Assembly: GCA_035222895.1 (NCBI GenBank)
Contig: JAVYIG010000064.1
Span: 496,001 to 560,000 of the forward strand
Direction of reading: 5' to 3'
Source: Strongylocentrotus droebachiensis
Taxonomy: Eukaryota; Echinodermata; Echinoidea; Camarodonta; Strongylocentrotidae
DNA length: 64,000 nt
Each line of letters starts with the position of its first letter. Positions within the stretch are counted from its first letter, which is position 1. Positions 23,566-36,129 of the stretch are shown here, piece after piece. Position numbers and translations under genes: made by a program. A model generated the notes under the pieces. The model saw only the letters and a program-made list of their open reading frames with translations. It ran no database searches and was not told the DNA's origin.

Positions 23566-24447
23566 CATTTGAGTGTACAAAATTGACCTCGGCGCGAATG
23601 TCGTCAGTGTCAATGTCGTAAAGCCCTCATAATTCTTACCAAGGCCTGACTTCATGTTGGATTTCGAAACACTTTTGATCTCATTGTGACATCACAAATA
23701 AGTGTCATTGATTGTTATGGTCTATACACTTATCTACACAACATGTTCACACCTAAACGAAATGACGATTTTAATGAGCTTTGTCGGGGTGATAAAAGTC
23801 ATTTAAAATGAAAATGATATCTGTACTTTTCTATCAGCACTCGATCCGCCATCTTTAACATATCCTCCGCACATATACCTTTCTTTCAAGTGTTTTTTGT
23901 TGTTGGTACAATCCAATTTTGATTGGATTGGGCAGAATTCAGTGGTGTGGAAAATAACAAACATATGCTACCTTATGGGATTTCATCAAGTTTTAAAAAA
24001 AAACAATCCCACACTCATGATAGTTGTCTCGAACATTTCTCAGTGAGGTTTTTGCAATACGTACCCCCTCCCTCCCAATATATCTGCCTCATACATTGTA
24101 TTTAAAGAGACGAACAAACAAATAAAAACACACACATATAAGAACAAATAAACAATCATACACACAAGTACAAAAATATTGAAATACGAAAACGAAAACA
24201 AACACACCGAAACAAAAAATCAAGACCTTCTGCTTTTTCAGTATCTATAGATTTCGTTACTTTTTTTACATGCCAAAAGTCGAAGTCGTATAAAGAGAAG
24301 TGCCTAATTTCAATTTTAATCCTTGTTTTTATATCATATTCCAAACTTCTTCTTTATCAAACGGTCATAATCATCTAGATAGTTCGTTGTGTATGACATA
24401 ACCAGGAGCATATACATGTTAGCAGGGGCATAGTTTCGGAAGGGGGT

Positions 24448-24464
24448 GGGGGGGGGGGGGGGGG
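24448..24464. repeat. Poly-G run (G17)
   Basis: Seventeen G residues preceded by AGGGGGT. The preceding AGCAGGGGCATAGTTTCG resembles the left terminus of the element at 41215-41575, so it may be a decayed relative, but no second arm was found. Confidence 0.75.
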
Positions 24465-27400
24465 TGGGTGAATAACGAAATATTGTGATTGGTTAAGGAC
24501 CATTAAATAAAGATGATACGACCATTTTGGACACATCATTCTCAATCGATGGGATTGTATTTTTGCATTTAATTAACATAGATGTAGAAGGACCAGTCCC
24601 CCATGACACAGGTACCCCCTCTTTGTATAAACCTTCCCTACTCGACATGAGGGCAATTCCGGCACAATTTTTCTAATGTGGGAAGTTAAGGGGGGGGGCT
24701 GTCGCCTCTTGTTTGAATAATTCTACGCCTGCGTGCAAGCAAACTCAGCCCTCTGTCACTTTTCTAATGTACTCTTATGAAGCTGTTTAATATCTGCTAC
24801 AGTTTTTTCATTTGAGGCCTTATACTCGTACTCTATTGCTTCGACAGTTCGACTCATAAATGAAGCACTTTTCGGGATTCATAAACGAACGGGTGACTTC
24901 TGGTCTTATTCAAACAGACAATCCTCACAGACATTATAAAATCGCTGGTCTCCATGCATGGGACAAAAAGTATAGAAAAGAAAAGAAAAATAACTTATTC
25001 AATTTTTGCGGCTCACGATGATCTTTCAAAATATTTCGAATTTGACCTTTTCGGTTTTGTTCAGCGAATGATTGACTCGATGTGGGATGGTAAATACTAG
25101 AATGGAACAATGTATGAGGAAAGACGGACAAGCCTGTTAAGGAAAACATTTGGCTTCATCTAAGATTGCAATATACTTCAAGAGGGTTCTACTTTGGTTG
25201 CGTCCATACAGATGTTTATTTCATTTATCTAACATTACTAATCGTCCTGTGTGTCAAGCCACAATTTCTACTTACAGTTTCTGGAACCTGTAGATTCCCT
25301 GTTTGAATAATTCGTATCCTACACATTTAGCAATGATTCGACTCTGATTCTGTTCTACATATAAACTGTCGGTTCTCAAACGAGCCTGTGGATGGAAAGC
25401 AACATATTCTGCTGTCCACACGGAGTAAGATGGCTTCCTTGAGGAACGACTTATTTAACAGAAGACAAATGTTGAGAGAGAAAGAAAAAAATATATCACT
25501 TTCGCTCTTCTTACCAGGCTCTGTTGGAAATTATGACACAAAGCATCGATTGAATCCCCGTTTCTGATATTACTGAATCGAAATCGAGAGCAGTGAATGT
25601 TTGATCATGTTGACTGGTAATGCAAAAGTAATGCCTGCATGGGTTGTAACCCCGGAACGGCATTAGAGTTTAGTTTGACTAGACACCAATCTAATATTTC
25701 CACTCTCAACCCAGATTTTTTTAAATTTTAGTCAGAGGGTATCCGGTAGGAAATTATTATTCTCTCGAATGATGTGAGCACCACTTTTGGCATGAGTAGT
25801 AGCTTAGCCAAACCCAGGGTAATAATGTTGCAACGACTCTAGTTGCTGTGCGTGGTGAACATGGATGCTTTACGAGTGGCCCATACTATTTCTACTGCTC
25901 TAGTTATTATTTTAAGAAAAGCAATTTGACTGTTGGTCAGGATATTTTCCTAATCACGCCATGGTTAGAACGACTAAATTTAGTCATGAACATCTCTAAA
26001 ATGAGGGCGTGGTATTAGGACATGGTATGGACACCACCCAAAGACTCGAGGAAGTCAAAGACTATTTTAATAGTTGAATATAGCTGCTCAAAGATGCATC
26101 AATATTAGGCCCATTCGACCACAACGTGTTCTACAAAAGGATAATTCAATCATTCTCACTATAAAGGTGTCAATCCAGTTTGGATCTTCAGAAAATTGCT
26201 GCTGAAAATAGCGATATGAAAAGAAACAGTTTGTGTAATTATTACAATCGTTTGAAGCAGTATTGTTTCTTCAGGTCAACTGAAAATGTCCAAAATAGTA
26301 AGGTATCTATTGTAGAATGATTGATGAGATAAGTCACACGTATTCTGCACTCTTTGCTTGAACCTGCAGAGTACAACTTTTGAGTGGGTCTAACCAGGGA
26401 CTGTCTAAGATACCAGAGTTCATTCCTAAAATGGAACAAAGTGGCTGAGTCATTGACTTGTAGATAAGGAAACAAATGCAGAAGAGCAAGTCTGAGGCAC
26501 AGGCCTACAGATCAGAAATACTGGAATAACATACATATGTATTTTATAGGTTTTGTATATTTCAATTCATATTTATAAAAAACTTAAGCAAGTGTTTTGT
26601 CATCTGATAATATTTAATCGTCTGATGGGACTGGATATCCTGAATAAATATGGACAACTTAATTGTGTTTCATGATGCTAGGTCGATGTGTTCAAACCTT
26701 AAACCTCAGTTGCGCATGTATCTCAGTTTTCTTCTAAGAGTTTTTTCTCTGAATGTAAGTAAGAAGAAAAAAGGAAGACAAACATATTCAGAAGACAAAA
26801 TATAAACACGTTCATTATCAGTTTTGTAAGGAATTTTCATTACGTACATGTATATTCTCACAGTCAGGATAACGTTGAGAAATTCATATCAATTATATGA
26901 TTTTTATACACAGTTACGCCTTTTTAGCTCTCCCCATAATGTTGCTCATGCGTCCCATATGTTTATACCCTTAATTATTCCCTTCGACATGAATTAAAAC
27001 TAGCAACATCCCGAATTCGTATGTGTCTGTTCTGTGTATAAATCGTAAAACATGTAATTAATTCATGATTATGAAATATTTAGTGATGCAATGTCAATAA
27101 GTTACTAAAGCGATAAAAGTGGTAGTTTTAAGCGCCATCACTTCTATCCGCTATATGAAGTGGCTAAACGCCGATTTATGAATGTAATTTTTTGTAGATT
27201 TATCATGTTTTGGTGAGCGAAATGACCTAAAAATATTAGAACTGTTGAATGTTCAAGAAGTCATTCTCACTCCGCTGAAAAACAGCACATAAATCTTAAC
27301 TTTCCCCATCCCCTCTTTCCAAAATGGCGTCAGTCAAAGAAAAGCATTTAGCGACCCGAGTACCAGCGCATAGTTTCCCACAGGGCATTCGACAACTTTC

Positions 27401-27960
27401 TTCTGTCTTCAGTCCATATACCCATCTATCACCCGACCTGTCTGCCTCGCCTGGGCCGACAGTGTCGGCGTCTTCTCTTATGCCTTTCTGATCAAATTTA
27501 TGTAAGGGGAGAAGGAGGAGACAGAGATGGGGGAAAATTACCGGGGAAAGCAATTGGAAATCGGAGGCAAAAGAAAACGGGTTATATCAGCGAGCCCTTG
27601 GGAGAAAGAGAGAAACTTGGAAGAAGCAAAAGGAGGATATATGAAAAGAAAGAGCGGGAGTGAGGTAAAAATGGAAAACAGAACATACAGTATGAAATAA
27701 GGGTAAGGATTAAAAGAACGAAGGATGAAAATTGAAGACTGTTGAAAGCATTGGAAGATGGAAAGATGGACAGATGGACAAAATAATCAGGATGATAGAC
27801 AGATAGTAGATGTAGGAAGATGAAACTGTTGAGTGAAAGACGGATCGTTGTGGGGGTTATTTTGCAGTGCAGCGCGGCGAGCAGTGAGACCGCGGCGGAA
27901 TCCATGGTTTTGGTGGCTTTAATAGAAGGAACGTGACGCCAATAAGAATAGCATTACATT
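24465..27960. other. Intergenic stretch, nothing recognised
   Basis: Unique-looking AT-rich DNA with a mildly GC-richer patch at 27300-27560. Minus-strand frames at 27296-27905 are short, lack known domains and partly reflect a purine-rich stretch at 27505-27660. Confidence 0.5.
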
Positions 27961-27969
27961 TAGGGATTA

Positions 27970-28470
27970 AGGGATCTTAAAGGTACTATTTAACGATGAT
28001 TACAAGTAATTTTACCACCCTTTAGCAATAGATAAACGATTATTAAACTAGGTTCTATTAAACAATTTCTAAAAGGTGTATTTACCTTGGCATGGTAAAA
28101 GGTAACATCATGGCATAGTGATGGGTCAACCATTCTTTAAGGAATTATTTAATGACTCTTAAAGGTATTCCCTACCATTGAGGTTATATCAATAATATCA
28201 GCATCCCATAGTTAAACAATTTATAATGGTACTATTTTAAAGCCGTACTGTTTGCCATGACCCAGTAAAGAGAACTTAATCACACAGTGAGGAATTAATG
28301 ATTCTTAAAATTACTATTTACCATGACACAGCAATGAGAAAAGCATCACATAGTAATGGATAGAAGGTTTTAATACACCATTAAACAATTTTAAGAAGTA
28401 TTATTTACATTAGCATAGTGATTGCCGAAAGGCTACATTAAGATTCTATTTAGCAATCATGCTCGAAGTC
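27970..28470. repeat. Diverged tandem repeat, period about 150-170 bp
   Basis: Recurring modules: TTAAACAATTT at about 28060, 28211 and 28381; GGAATTA followed by TTAATGA or AATGATTCTTAAA at about 28140 and 28291; (C)TTAAAGGTACTATTTA-like sequence at 27976, 28079, 28158, 28224, 28303 and 28390; CATGGCATAGTGATGG-like sequence at 28109, 28345 and 28412. The order of modules is largely preserved, giving about three old copies with substantial divergence. Function unknown, no coding potential. Confidence 0.7.
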
Positions 28471-29617
28471 AACAAGTCACAGACATCATGCCTCGTTTAT
28501 ATAGAGGGACATAATTATTAAATTATTATACGTACAAACGATTCTCAAAATATACACAAATCAGTATTTAGGGCAAAATGTTGTCCGACATGACCTTAAA
28601 GTTGTAATTAAGATCCAAAAGGTGTAATGCAAAAAAAGTTTTAAAAATACAATGGATTTTAAAAGCAAAATAAACAACACCGAGTAAAATGGACCAAACG
28701 GGAACTTTAAAAAAAGGTCCAGAGCTGAACCCAAACTCCATTTCAAGAATTTCAAATCTCAAGGTATTCGATGGCCTCAAAAAAGTCATGAGCCTCTCCT
28801 TTTTCTGTAGCATTGGTTGGTCGGTTCTCTGTTGATGATAATTCTATCATTTAATCATTTACTGATCTGCAGTGGCCTGCATCATTATGATAAACTTTGA
28901 TTTCATCCACCCCAAGGTGATTATACATTGGCGATAAATAGGATGAGTGTCTGTTTAGGAGATAACTACGTCAGTAAATTATTTTATGACACGTTTTAAG
29001 GGAAACAATTAATACTACACTTCGAAAAAACGTTAACCAATTAAGGATTTCAAAAAAAGTTATCTGTGTAATACGATTATTCTAAAGTGGGTGGATCATC
29101 TGCTTCATCACGACACTTAAAGGTAGGCGTATAGGGTGTCATCGTAAGAGCCATAAAAACACTTTCATTATGACAGAATGTTTGGACTGGAAGATAAAAC
29201 GTTAACGAGAAACGTGTGCCTCTGGAGATCTTTAATATGTGATTCTCATGGTCAAAGACAATGTTGCCTCAACTTACCCAAGCAACCCCTCTTCAAAATC
29301 TTCTCGAGGCTAGAATTAATTGTATTTATCAACTGTCATTTAATGGAAAATTGCCACTTGAAAACAGATACATGACTCCTCTGGAAAACAAACCTCGGAC
29401 GAGGATGTATTTTAGCCGTCGCCGGAGCCCTCAAATATCCGAAGGGCTGTGCTTGGATATCCTCCATCCATGCATCAAGATCGACCAGTGCTGATTGCCA
29501 ATTTGCCAAGAAATCTCATGTTTCTTTTACTTGTGTCTCGGAAACATGGCAGATCGGGCACAGATTTGTGGGGTTTGTGTAAGTAAAATCTGTTAGATTT
29601 CATCTGTTTTGAAGCGG
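28471..29617. other. Intergenic stretch, nothing recognised
   Basis: No repeat, transposon or convincing exon. The open frames at 28561-28813 and 29178-29494 have no recognisable domains. Confidence 0.5.
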
Positions 29618-29788
29618 GAAAAGTTTGGTCTTTTTCTGGAGCTAGAATTTTCAAGTTCGAGGTCATTTGAAAACAAACACAACTTCGAACAATGCCAAAT
29701 TCGAAAAGTTTGGTCTTTTTCTGGAGCTAGAATTTTCAAGTTCGAGGTCATTTGAAAACAGACGCAACTTCAAACAAAGTCAAATTCG
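29618..29788. repeat. Tandem duplication, two copies of 85 bp
   Basis: AAGTTTGGTCTTTTTCTGGA starts at 29621 and again at 29706. Both copies continue through GCTAGAATTTTCAAGTTCGA and GGTCATTTGAAAACA, then ACAACTTCGAACAATGCCAA in the first and GCAACTTCAAACAAAGTCAA in the second. Identity is very high over the first two thirds, indicating a recent duplication. Confidence 0.93.
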
Positions 29789-30940
29789 AGAATATCTTTC
29801 TTAAACAAAATAAGAAGTTGGTAAGAAGATGAAAAGAGAAACTATGTTGATGGGAAGAAGTTTAAGATAGATGCAAATAGTCATGGAAAAGGGTGAATAA
29901 AGGTTGGCTGGAAATCTGAGCAAACCAAGTACAGTATTGGTAAATCAACAAAAAGATTCGTCGAATTACTTTAATTCTGACAAGTTTCAGTTTAGAGTAG
30001 CAGGTAGATAAGAGGTGAAAATTGGAGGATGAAACAAACAAGGAAACAAGAGGCAAACGTCTTTTGAAGAAAAAAAAAGACCGGAAAGTTTCCACCATCT
30101 CAAAGATTTTCCAAAAGTCAACGTACAATGTATATTACATTTCTTGTGGGTCATCTATTGAAAATGTGCAAACATAATGATTCTATCGTCAACACAATAT
30201 GATACTCAAATTACACTTAAGCTGATTTTCGAATGGCTTAGCGATCTTGTTAGTTATAATTTTGCTTGAATTTGCCATTCACAATTTTCAAAGTCGATAC
30301 ATTTATGCGCAATTCAAACATACAGTCACGTTGTGCACATTACACCATATTATCACACTATATTCCAAATATCAAACAATTCAATAGACAGCTTACACAC
30401 CCACGATATATGGTAAAGATATGGCGTTGACGAAGATGTAATACTATCTCACTATAGCTATATACAATACCATAATATAACATACCATACATAGCATACC
30501 ATACGTACAATACCACATCATATTCCGCCTTCGATGGTATACGCCTCCATACGTACCGTATAGTCTACCCTATCCTCAACTACGATAGATACATTTGGTG
30601 ATGAAATAATATATCATTAAAAATATTGATGAAAGACGATAAAACATCATAAATCTAGGATCACACTACTATGATATAATATGACTAATGTCAAAATACA
30701 TACAGAGCTTTCAGGTAAATAAGCTGACACTAAATTTGAAGAATACAAAGTTGATTTTAGTTCGGTACTCGTCAATTACAGCACTGTCTGATTTATTTCA
30801 TTACATAAACAAGAGTTAAAATATTCAAATATCTTGGCGTAATGTTTGATGAACAATAATTGACTTTATATACGTCTCTTTAGTAATCTAGCCATCTGAT
30901 TGGTCGAAATTGGAGTCGTGATTTTAGCCATGTCCGCTTA

Positions 30941-31026
30941 CCGGTCTAGTCTTTAAAAGATGCCCGGTTGCCCGCCTTCCGGTAAATAGTCTTTTAAAAA
31001 GATGCCCACATGCCCCGGTTAACGGG
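30941..31026. repeat. Short tandem repeat, two units of 38 bp plus a partial third
   Basis: CCGGTCTAGTCTTTAAAAGA then TGCCCGGTTGCCCG at 30941 is followed at 30979 by CCGGTAAATAGTCTTTTAAA then AAGATGCCCACATGCC, and a partial third unit starts at 31015 (CCGGTTAACGGG). GC-rich relative to its surroundings. Confidence 0.7.
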
Positions 31027-31240
31027 AAGCATAATTACATTTTGATGAGATCCCCATTGGTTTACGCGTTAAAAGTGTGTATGCGATTCCCAAATGATTG
31101 TAACATTCAGTCATCTTTGCAGCGAAGATTAACAGACAGTGTCTCAGATTTTCTGTGATTTTTTTAACCAATCTTTACTCAAGAAAAGAATAAGGTAAAT
31201 AGTCTTGGTAGATTTGTGTGTGAATTCGGTATATACAAGA

Positions 31241-31371
31241 TATATCGACTGCTTTAATATTCGAGGCCTAGCTGTTTCTATACTGGCTCTCGGGAACGCC
31301 ATGAGCATGGCAGGATGCAACGTCCCCTTGAGCCTATAACAACAGCTAGGCCTCTCTTATCAGTCGATATA
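31241..31371. mobile_element. About 130-bp foldback (hairpin) element
   Basis: The left arm (TATATCGACTG, GAGGCCTAGCTGTT, CTATA, GGCTC, GGGAACG) pairs in order with the right arm (CGTCCCC, GAGCC, TATAA, AACAGCTAGGCCTC, CAGTCGATATA) around a short centre that is itself palindromic (GCCATGAGCATGGC). Nearly the whole segment is one imperfect hairpin. A MITE-type origin is most likely; no clear target-site duplication was resolved. A structured RNA is an alternative. Confidence 0.7.
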
Positions 31372-31489
31372 GATTATATAATATGGCCCAAAATGTCTCA
31401 TAACGACCCGGGTTCTTGAGACGATCTGCAAAACCTGTATTACCAAATATTACCAGATGAGTTTTTGAAAATATTATGTTGTTGAATAA

Positions 31490-31883
31490 ATCCACATTTA
31501 GACTGTTGTGAGGTTGAATGATCAAACATGTCTTCAAGAATATTTGATAGGATATTAAAATTACATAATAGAATGGCGAGAATGATACTGGATGCAAATC
31601 TGCGAACTCATGTACCGTCCTAAATTGGCAAGAACTGCCCTTGCGATGGAATCAACACAGGATGATCCAAGTGTATAAATATTCATGATCTCACACCTGA
31701 TTATTTGAGAATTTTTTTTCTTCACCAGGCCTATTCATTCTTTTGGCACGAAATTTCGGACTAAATGCTGCACATCGTACTTTTGAATACATGGTGTATA
31801 CAGGGTGGAACAGTCTAAGTGTGAATCAAAGAAATAGTCGCTCATTGCATGCCTTTAGATTGTCACTGAATGATCCAATTTAA
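31490..31883 (+). pseudogene. Degenerate LINE reverse-transcriptase 3' fragment
   Basis: Piecewise translation gives NPHLDCCEV, then SNMSSRIFDRILKL, then HNRMARMILDANLRTHVPS (31564-31620), then HDLTPDYLR, then after frameshifts WNSLSVNQRNSRSLHAFRL ending NDPI and a stop (31806-31883). This order (H-L-D-Y-C, the L-Q-N-R-x-A-R-x-I-L motif, P-D-Y-L, W-N-S-L, SLxxFRxxL, stop) is diagnostic of the C-terminal part of CR1/L2/Jockey-type ORF2. At least one in-frame stop and two frame changes show it is dead. Confidence 0.85.
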
Positions 31884-32384
31884 TTCGCTGATATACATGT
31901 ACATGTACCAACGACAAAAGGTTGAGATATGATCAAATTCTGAAATATATTGCTACTTTTGTAATCAAACCACTGTCCCCCTCCACTCCATTTATTTTTC
32001 CTTGATGAATTTAGTTATAAAAAGTACGGTTAGCTTTAGTTTAACCTTGTTTTTCTCTTGTTGTTTTATTTTTATTTTTTTGACGGGGGATTTCAATGAA
32101 GTCTTTGATTTCGCCTTTATTATTGATAGATTATTTTTAATTTGGTACATAATTATACAACTTAGCAATTTGTCTATAATTTCATTCTTTAATCGTATCA
32201 TTTTTTAAGCCAAGAGGGCCAATGCGGAAAGCAGTTTTGCAACTGACAGTGCCACCCTGTAGAAATAAAACACTACAAGTAGATAAGTGATAGATAAACA
32301 AATATAAAGTAAGTAAAGAAATAGATAAATAAATATATAAATAATTTCTAGGAGTATTGGCATTAAAGAACAATCGGAGAGAGA
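31884..32384. other. AT-rich intergenic stretch
   Basis: Very AT-rich sequence with a TTTTTATTTTTATTTTTTTG tract near 32065; opposite-strand open frames of about 68 codons overlap here and are composition artefacts. Includes an ATAAATAAATAT-type tract near 32280-32345. Confidence 0.5.
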
Positions 32385-32600
32385 GAGAATTAGAGAGAAA
32401 GGAAGGGGCGAGAGAGAGTATTAGAGAGAGAGACACACACACACATACCCACGTACAAAAAACACACATAAACAGATGAAGGAAGATATATAAGAGAGAG
32501 ACAGATATAGAAAAAAAGAGAGGGTAAGATAGAAAGAGAGAGGAAGAGGGAGAAAATTGAGATAGAAAGAGAGAGGGCGGGAGAAAGAGAAGGCAAGAGA
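32385..32600. repeat. Interrupted GA-rich purine tract with (AC)n
   Basis: Successive AGAGAGAG, GGAAGGGGCGAGAG and AGAAAGAGAGAGG blocks, interrupted by ACACACACACACATACCCAC near 32433. Two minus-strand frames of 128 and 176 codons, rich in Ser/Leu/Phe, are products of this tract and are not annotated as genes. Confidence 0.85.
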
Positions 32601-34425
32601 ATAGTGGAACAGGGAGGAGGTGTAAGATACAGGGGGTTGTATGGTACCAGCAGGCTCCTTGTAACTCTACCATACCCGAGGGAACGCGACATCGAGGCAA
32701 CCCTTCCACCACTTAACACCAAAATTTGCATCCAACCTACAAGACCATTGATCAAAACGCCCTCGTTATCAATCACTTTTCAACAACTCCGTTCACACCT
32801 TTTGCAAACTGAACAGATTTTTCCCCTCTCGTGCTCAGTTCGAGAAGCTGATCTTGGGAAGACAAGACAGAAAAGAATAAGAAAGATAACGCCACGGATT
32901 GGATGGTGAATATGAGAGAAAAGAGGATGGAATTTCAGATTTTTAACGAGTTTTGAAAATTGCTGTTCTTAAGTCCGGGACTATCTGTCGCCGGCGTGCC
33001 AATCGTCCTCCACTAAACGCATCAAACGTTCGATATTCATACTATAACTCCACAGAAACAAGAACACAATTTTCAGGGTTGCCTTTTTCGGAATGTCAAA
33101 CACACAAAAGATTTGTCAATAACCGTTTCAGTGTCAAAGATGCTTTTCTTTTTCTGTTAAGTACCGATAAGACTGACATTCCAAAACTGGTAGCAAATTT
33201 CTACTCAACATGCATGAGCAGGGGATTGAAGAAATGAATCAATTATTCAAGTTTCAATAGCATAAAGGTCCTCGGATCGAATGTAGCCTCTCTTACAACT
33301 TGATTGTTTTGTCAGGAATTCAACAAAGTTATACTCTTATACATTTTAGTGAAGAAGAATGAAGAATTACCTCATCACTGTAGAACAAATGGAACACATG
33401 GCACACTATAAGATTGGTTCGATAATATAATCATATAGCACATGCATTGTGCTCAAGTCGCGTAACAACATTTTGTCAGATATATTATATGCAAAACTGT
33501 TAACATAAAAAATTGAAACGATTTACATCATGTGCAGGCTGCTTTGAAAAACTGTTAAAAGGGGGAATTTGAAAAACATGATACTTTGCTGAATAATCGG
33601 AATATATTTATACAAAAGAAACTTTCGAATAATGTAATGTTACAAATCTAAAATTGAGCTTTTCAAATATTGGCGCCTCTATATATAATGATCTTCGCAT
33701 GTCTTTCTTATTTCCTTTCGTGTTAATACTGTATGTCTACATCATCTTCGAAAGTCCTATCACCCTCCTTATCGATGCACATTCATCCTTATTCTAATTT
33801 GATATTCCTTGGTAATTATAATACAATGTATTACACTGGTCACAGTCATTAAAGCACATTTTGTTGATAATTTTATGAATGTTTTGTTGACGATAGTTGC
33901 ATAATACATTCTCAAACTAAAGATTCAGATTGCATTACGGTTACATGATCACTATGATCTTTCGCTGCGCCGGTTTTTTTTTGACAATTTTTTTAAATAA
34001 CACAGTAGATGATCTTAATGAAATGTCTCATAAATTCCCAGATTCCCTTGGAAGTGTATATTACTTCATGAAGCTTTCTTGAATATTATGCATTTTCCAC
34101 TTTGTATTGATGTTTATTGGGTGGATTACGTGATATTTTGTTTTATATAGAATATGAATCATTTGAGAACAAATGATAATAATAATAGTCTTAATTAGAA
34201 ATCAAGAGCTAACGGCGCACGCAAGGCGTAAGCAATGGTCAATAGAAATATCATACATGTTTGGTGTTATGTCGTATCCGGAAATAATGAAGTTTATTTC
34301 ATTTTAAAATTACGTTAATCATATTCATCTTTTTCATCGCGAATGGTGAAGCATAAAGAAGGTCGGTATTTGAACTTGACTCTAAATGTGAAGATTGTAA
34401 CTAAAGAAATAACGTGCTTTATAGA
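32601..34425. other. Intergenic stretch, nothing recognised
   Basis: Plus-strand frames at 32604-32909 and 32953-33237 are less repetitive than most here but show no domain and no good splice-site context. Otherwise AT-rich unique-looking sequence. Confidence 0.45.
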
Positions 34426-34444
34426 AGAGAGAGAGAGAGAGAGA
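34424..34444. repeat. (GA)n microsatellite
   Basis: About ten uninterrupted GA units. Confidence 0.9.
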
Positions 34445-34929
34445 ATGGCATAGAAAAGTGATCAAGGATTTGGTATCCGACATATCATCAGTCAACGCTA
34501 TAAAATACTTGATTGGCTTTTATGTGTTTCAAAGCTTATATCATAATCCGAGTTTTACGGTCGTATCTGACTTTTATCAAGTGTGAAGTCTACCAACCTT
34601 CCTTGCCTTTGCAAAAAGCAGTTCTAAAAATCATCTCATTATACAAATTTCTCCAAATCCGACCCATCAAAGGACACGAGGTTCACCTTCACATCTTCAA
34701 CATGAGAAGAAGGTATAGGGTTTTGAGAAAGAAGGTGGAGATTATGTGAAAGTTTGGTGCTGGAGCTTGCTGTTAATACCGTTATAATGAAGCCCATCTA
34801 TCAGACGGTAGGGAGATGGCATCAATCATTGTTAACACGCCGCGATGTGTTATTCACGGATTTACGCTTTCGGATAGAAGAAGACAAGAAACGCCAAGTT
34901 CTCGCATCTTTTTAAACACCACTACTCAT

Positions 34930-35027
34930 ATTTTTTTCTCTTTCTCACTCTCCCGCATCGTCCAACCTCCCCTTTCTCTTTCTCTTATCTCTCCCTCTCT
35001 CTGTATCTCTCTCTCTCTCTCTCTCTC

Positions 35028-35062
<35 letters not shown>

Positions 35063-35075
35063 TTCTCTCGTTCTT
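34930..35075. repeat. (CT)n-rich pyrimidine tract
   Basis: Nearly pure pyrimidine sequence with long CTCTCTCT runs at about 35007-35060. Ser/Leu and Arg/Glu frames on the two strands are artefacts. Confidence 0.92.
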
Positions 35076-36102
35076 ACTCCACACCCTCATTCTCCCTCTT
35101 TTCTTCCCCCATATCGCCATCTCGCCTCTCTACACATCAACATGATCTAAGACATGTTAACTATCATAAACATGTCGCAAGAACAGAGTCTGTACACTGT
35201 TTTAGAATATTGCATTCATATCATTAAGGCATATATTTTGAAGACTCAATGAAATCTGTTTATGGGATAAAAGGGGTTTATTTCTTTTTTTGTTTTGCTA
35301 ATTGGAAAACATTTTGTCGTTAAAAAAAAACATCTTCAATTAGAATCCCTTTTTAAAGAAGAGGGAAACAGTCTATTTACGTTCTCTTTGTTTTATGGAT
35401 CAGATTCACATTTATGTCTGTTTCTGTAGTTTAATTCTTCTAATATGTATTTTAGTATGTATTCATATAAAAATGTCTGTCTTTTGTTCAGTTTCTGGTG
35501 TATTATGCTTATTTATGATAAGAAAATTATGCTTGATGTATAGGAACTTAGTATTTTGCCCATGAATTAGCTCATATTTTCCCCTTCATTATAGCATTGG
35601 CTGCTTTTATAAAATGCACAGGAGAAATACTATAACTTGATCAAAGTGCATGTCAGGTAGCAATTACATGTGCTTTGTTAGCTGGATTTGGACAATTTTC
35701 AGCTCGAACCTTTCACTTAGCCGCTAACCTTTATACTCTTCACATAAAATGTTACAATTTGTGTGTGTCCTCAGTGTACTGGCATACCGCTCGCATCGTG
35801 GTCTCGTGGACACGCCAATGGACGCTGAAGCAAATGGCAAGATATCACAGATGTATGTAGTAAACGAGTACCTGGTTTGAAATCATTACTTGAAGTAATT
35901 TCTTGAGCATTTCTGAAATGAATATTTTAGAGATTTAAGCGTAGCTTTTATCACCTAGGGCCGTTGTTGTCTGGATTGGATCCATCAATGCAAAAAGAAA
36001 AAACCCACTAATTGCCTAAAGATAAGTAAATCGACCAGATATTGTGATTGTTATTTAATTTCCTTTTTGAGGACTTTTCTCAAAAGTTGTTTTAATGTGT
36101 GC

Positions 36103-36129
36103 TTTGTAAATTGTCAAACAATTTACAAA
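36103..36129. repeat. Perfect 12-bp hairpin
   Basis: TTTGTAAATTGT, a CAA loop, then ACAATTTACAAA: a perfect inverted repeat with a three-base loop. No T-run or gene context suggests a function; it may be a cruciform-prone chance palindrome. Confidence 0.6.

Noticed and set aside
32251..32270. ACCCTGTAGAAATAAA resembling the start of miR-10 (a Hox-linked microRNA)
   Set aside because: Only the first nine or so bases agree, the rest diverges, and no hairpin partner flanks it.
32182..32776. Minus-strand frames of 176 and 128 codons, Ser/Leu/Phe-rich
   Set aside because: Translation of a GA/AC simple-sequence tract; low complexity in both frames.
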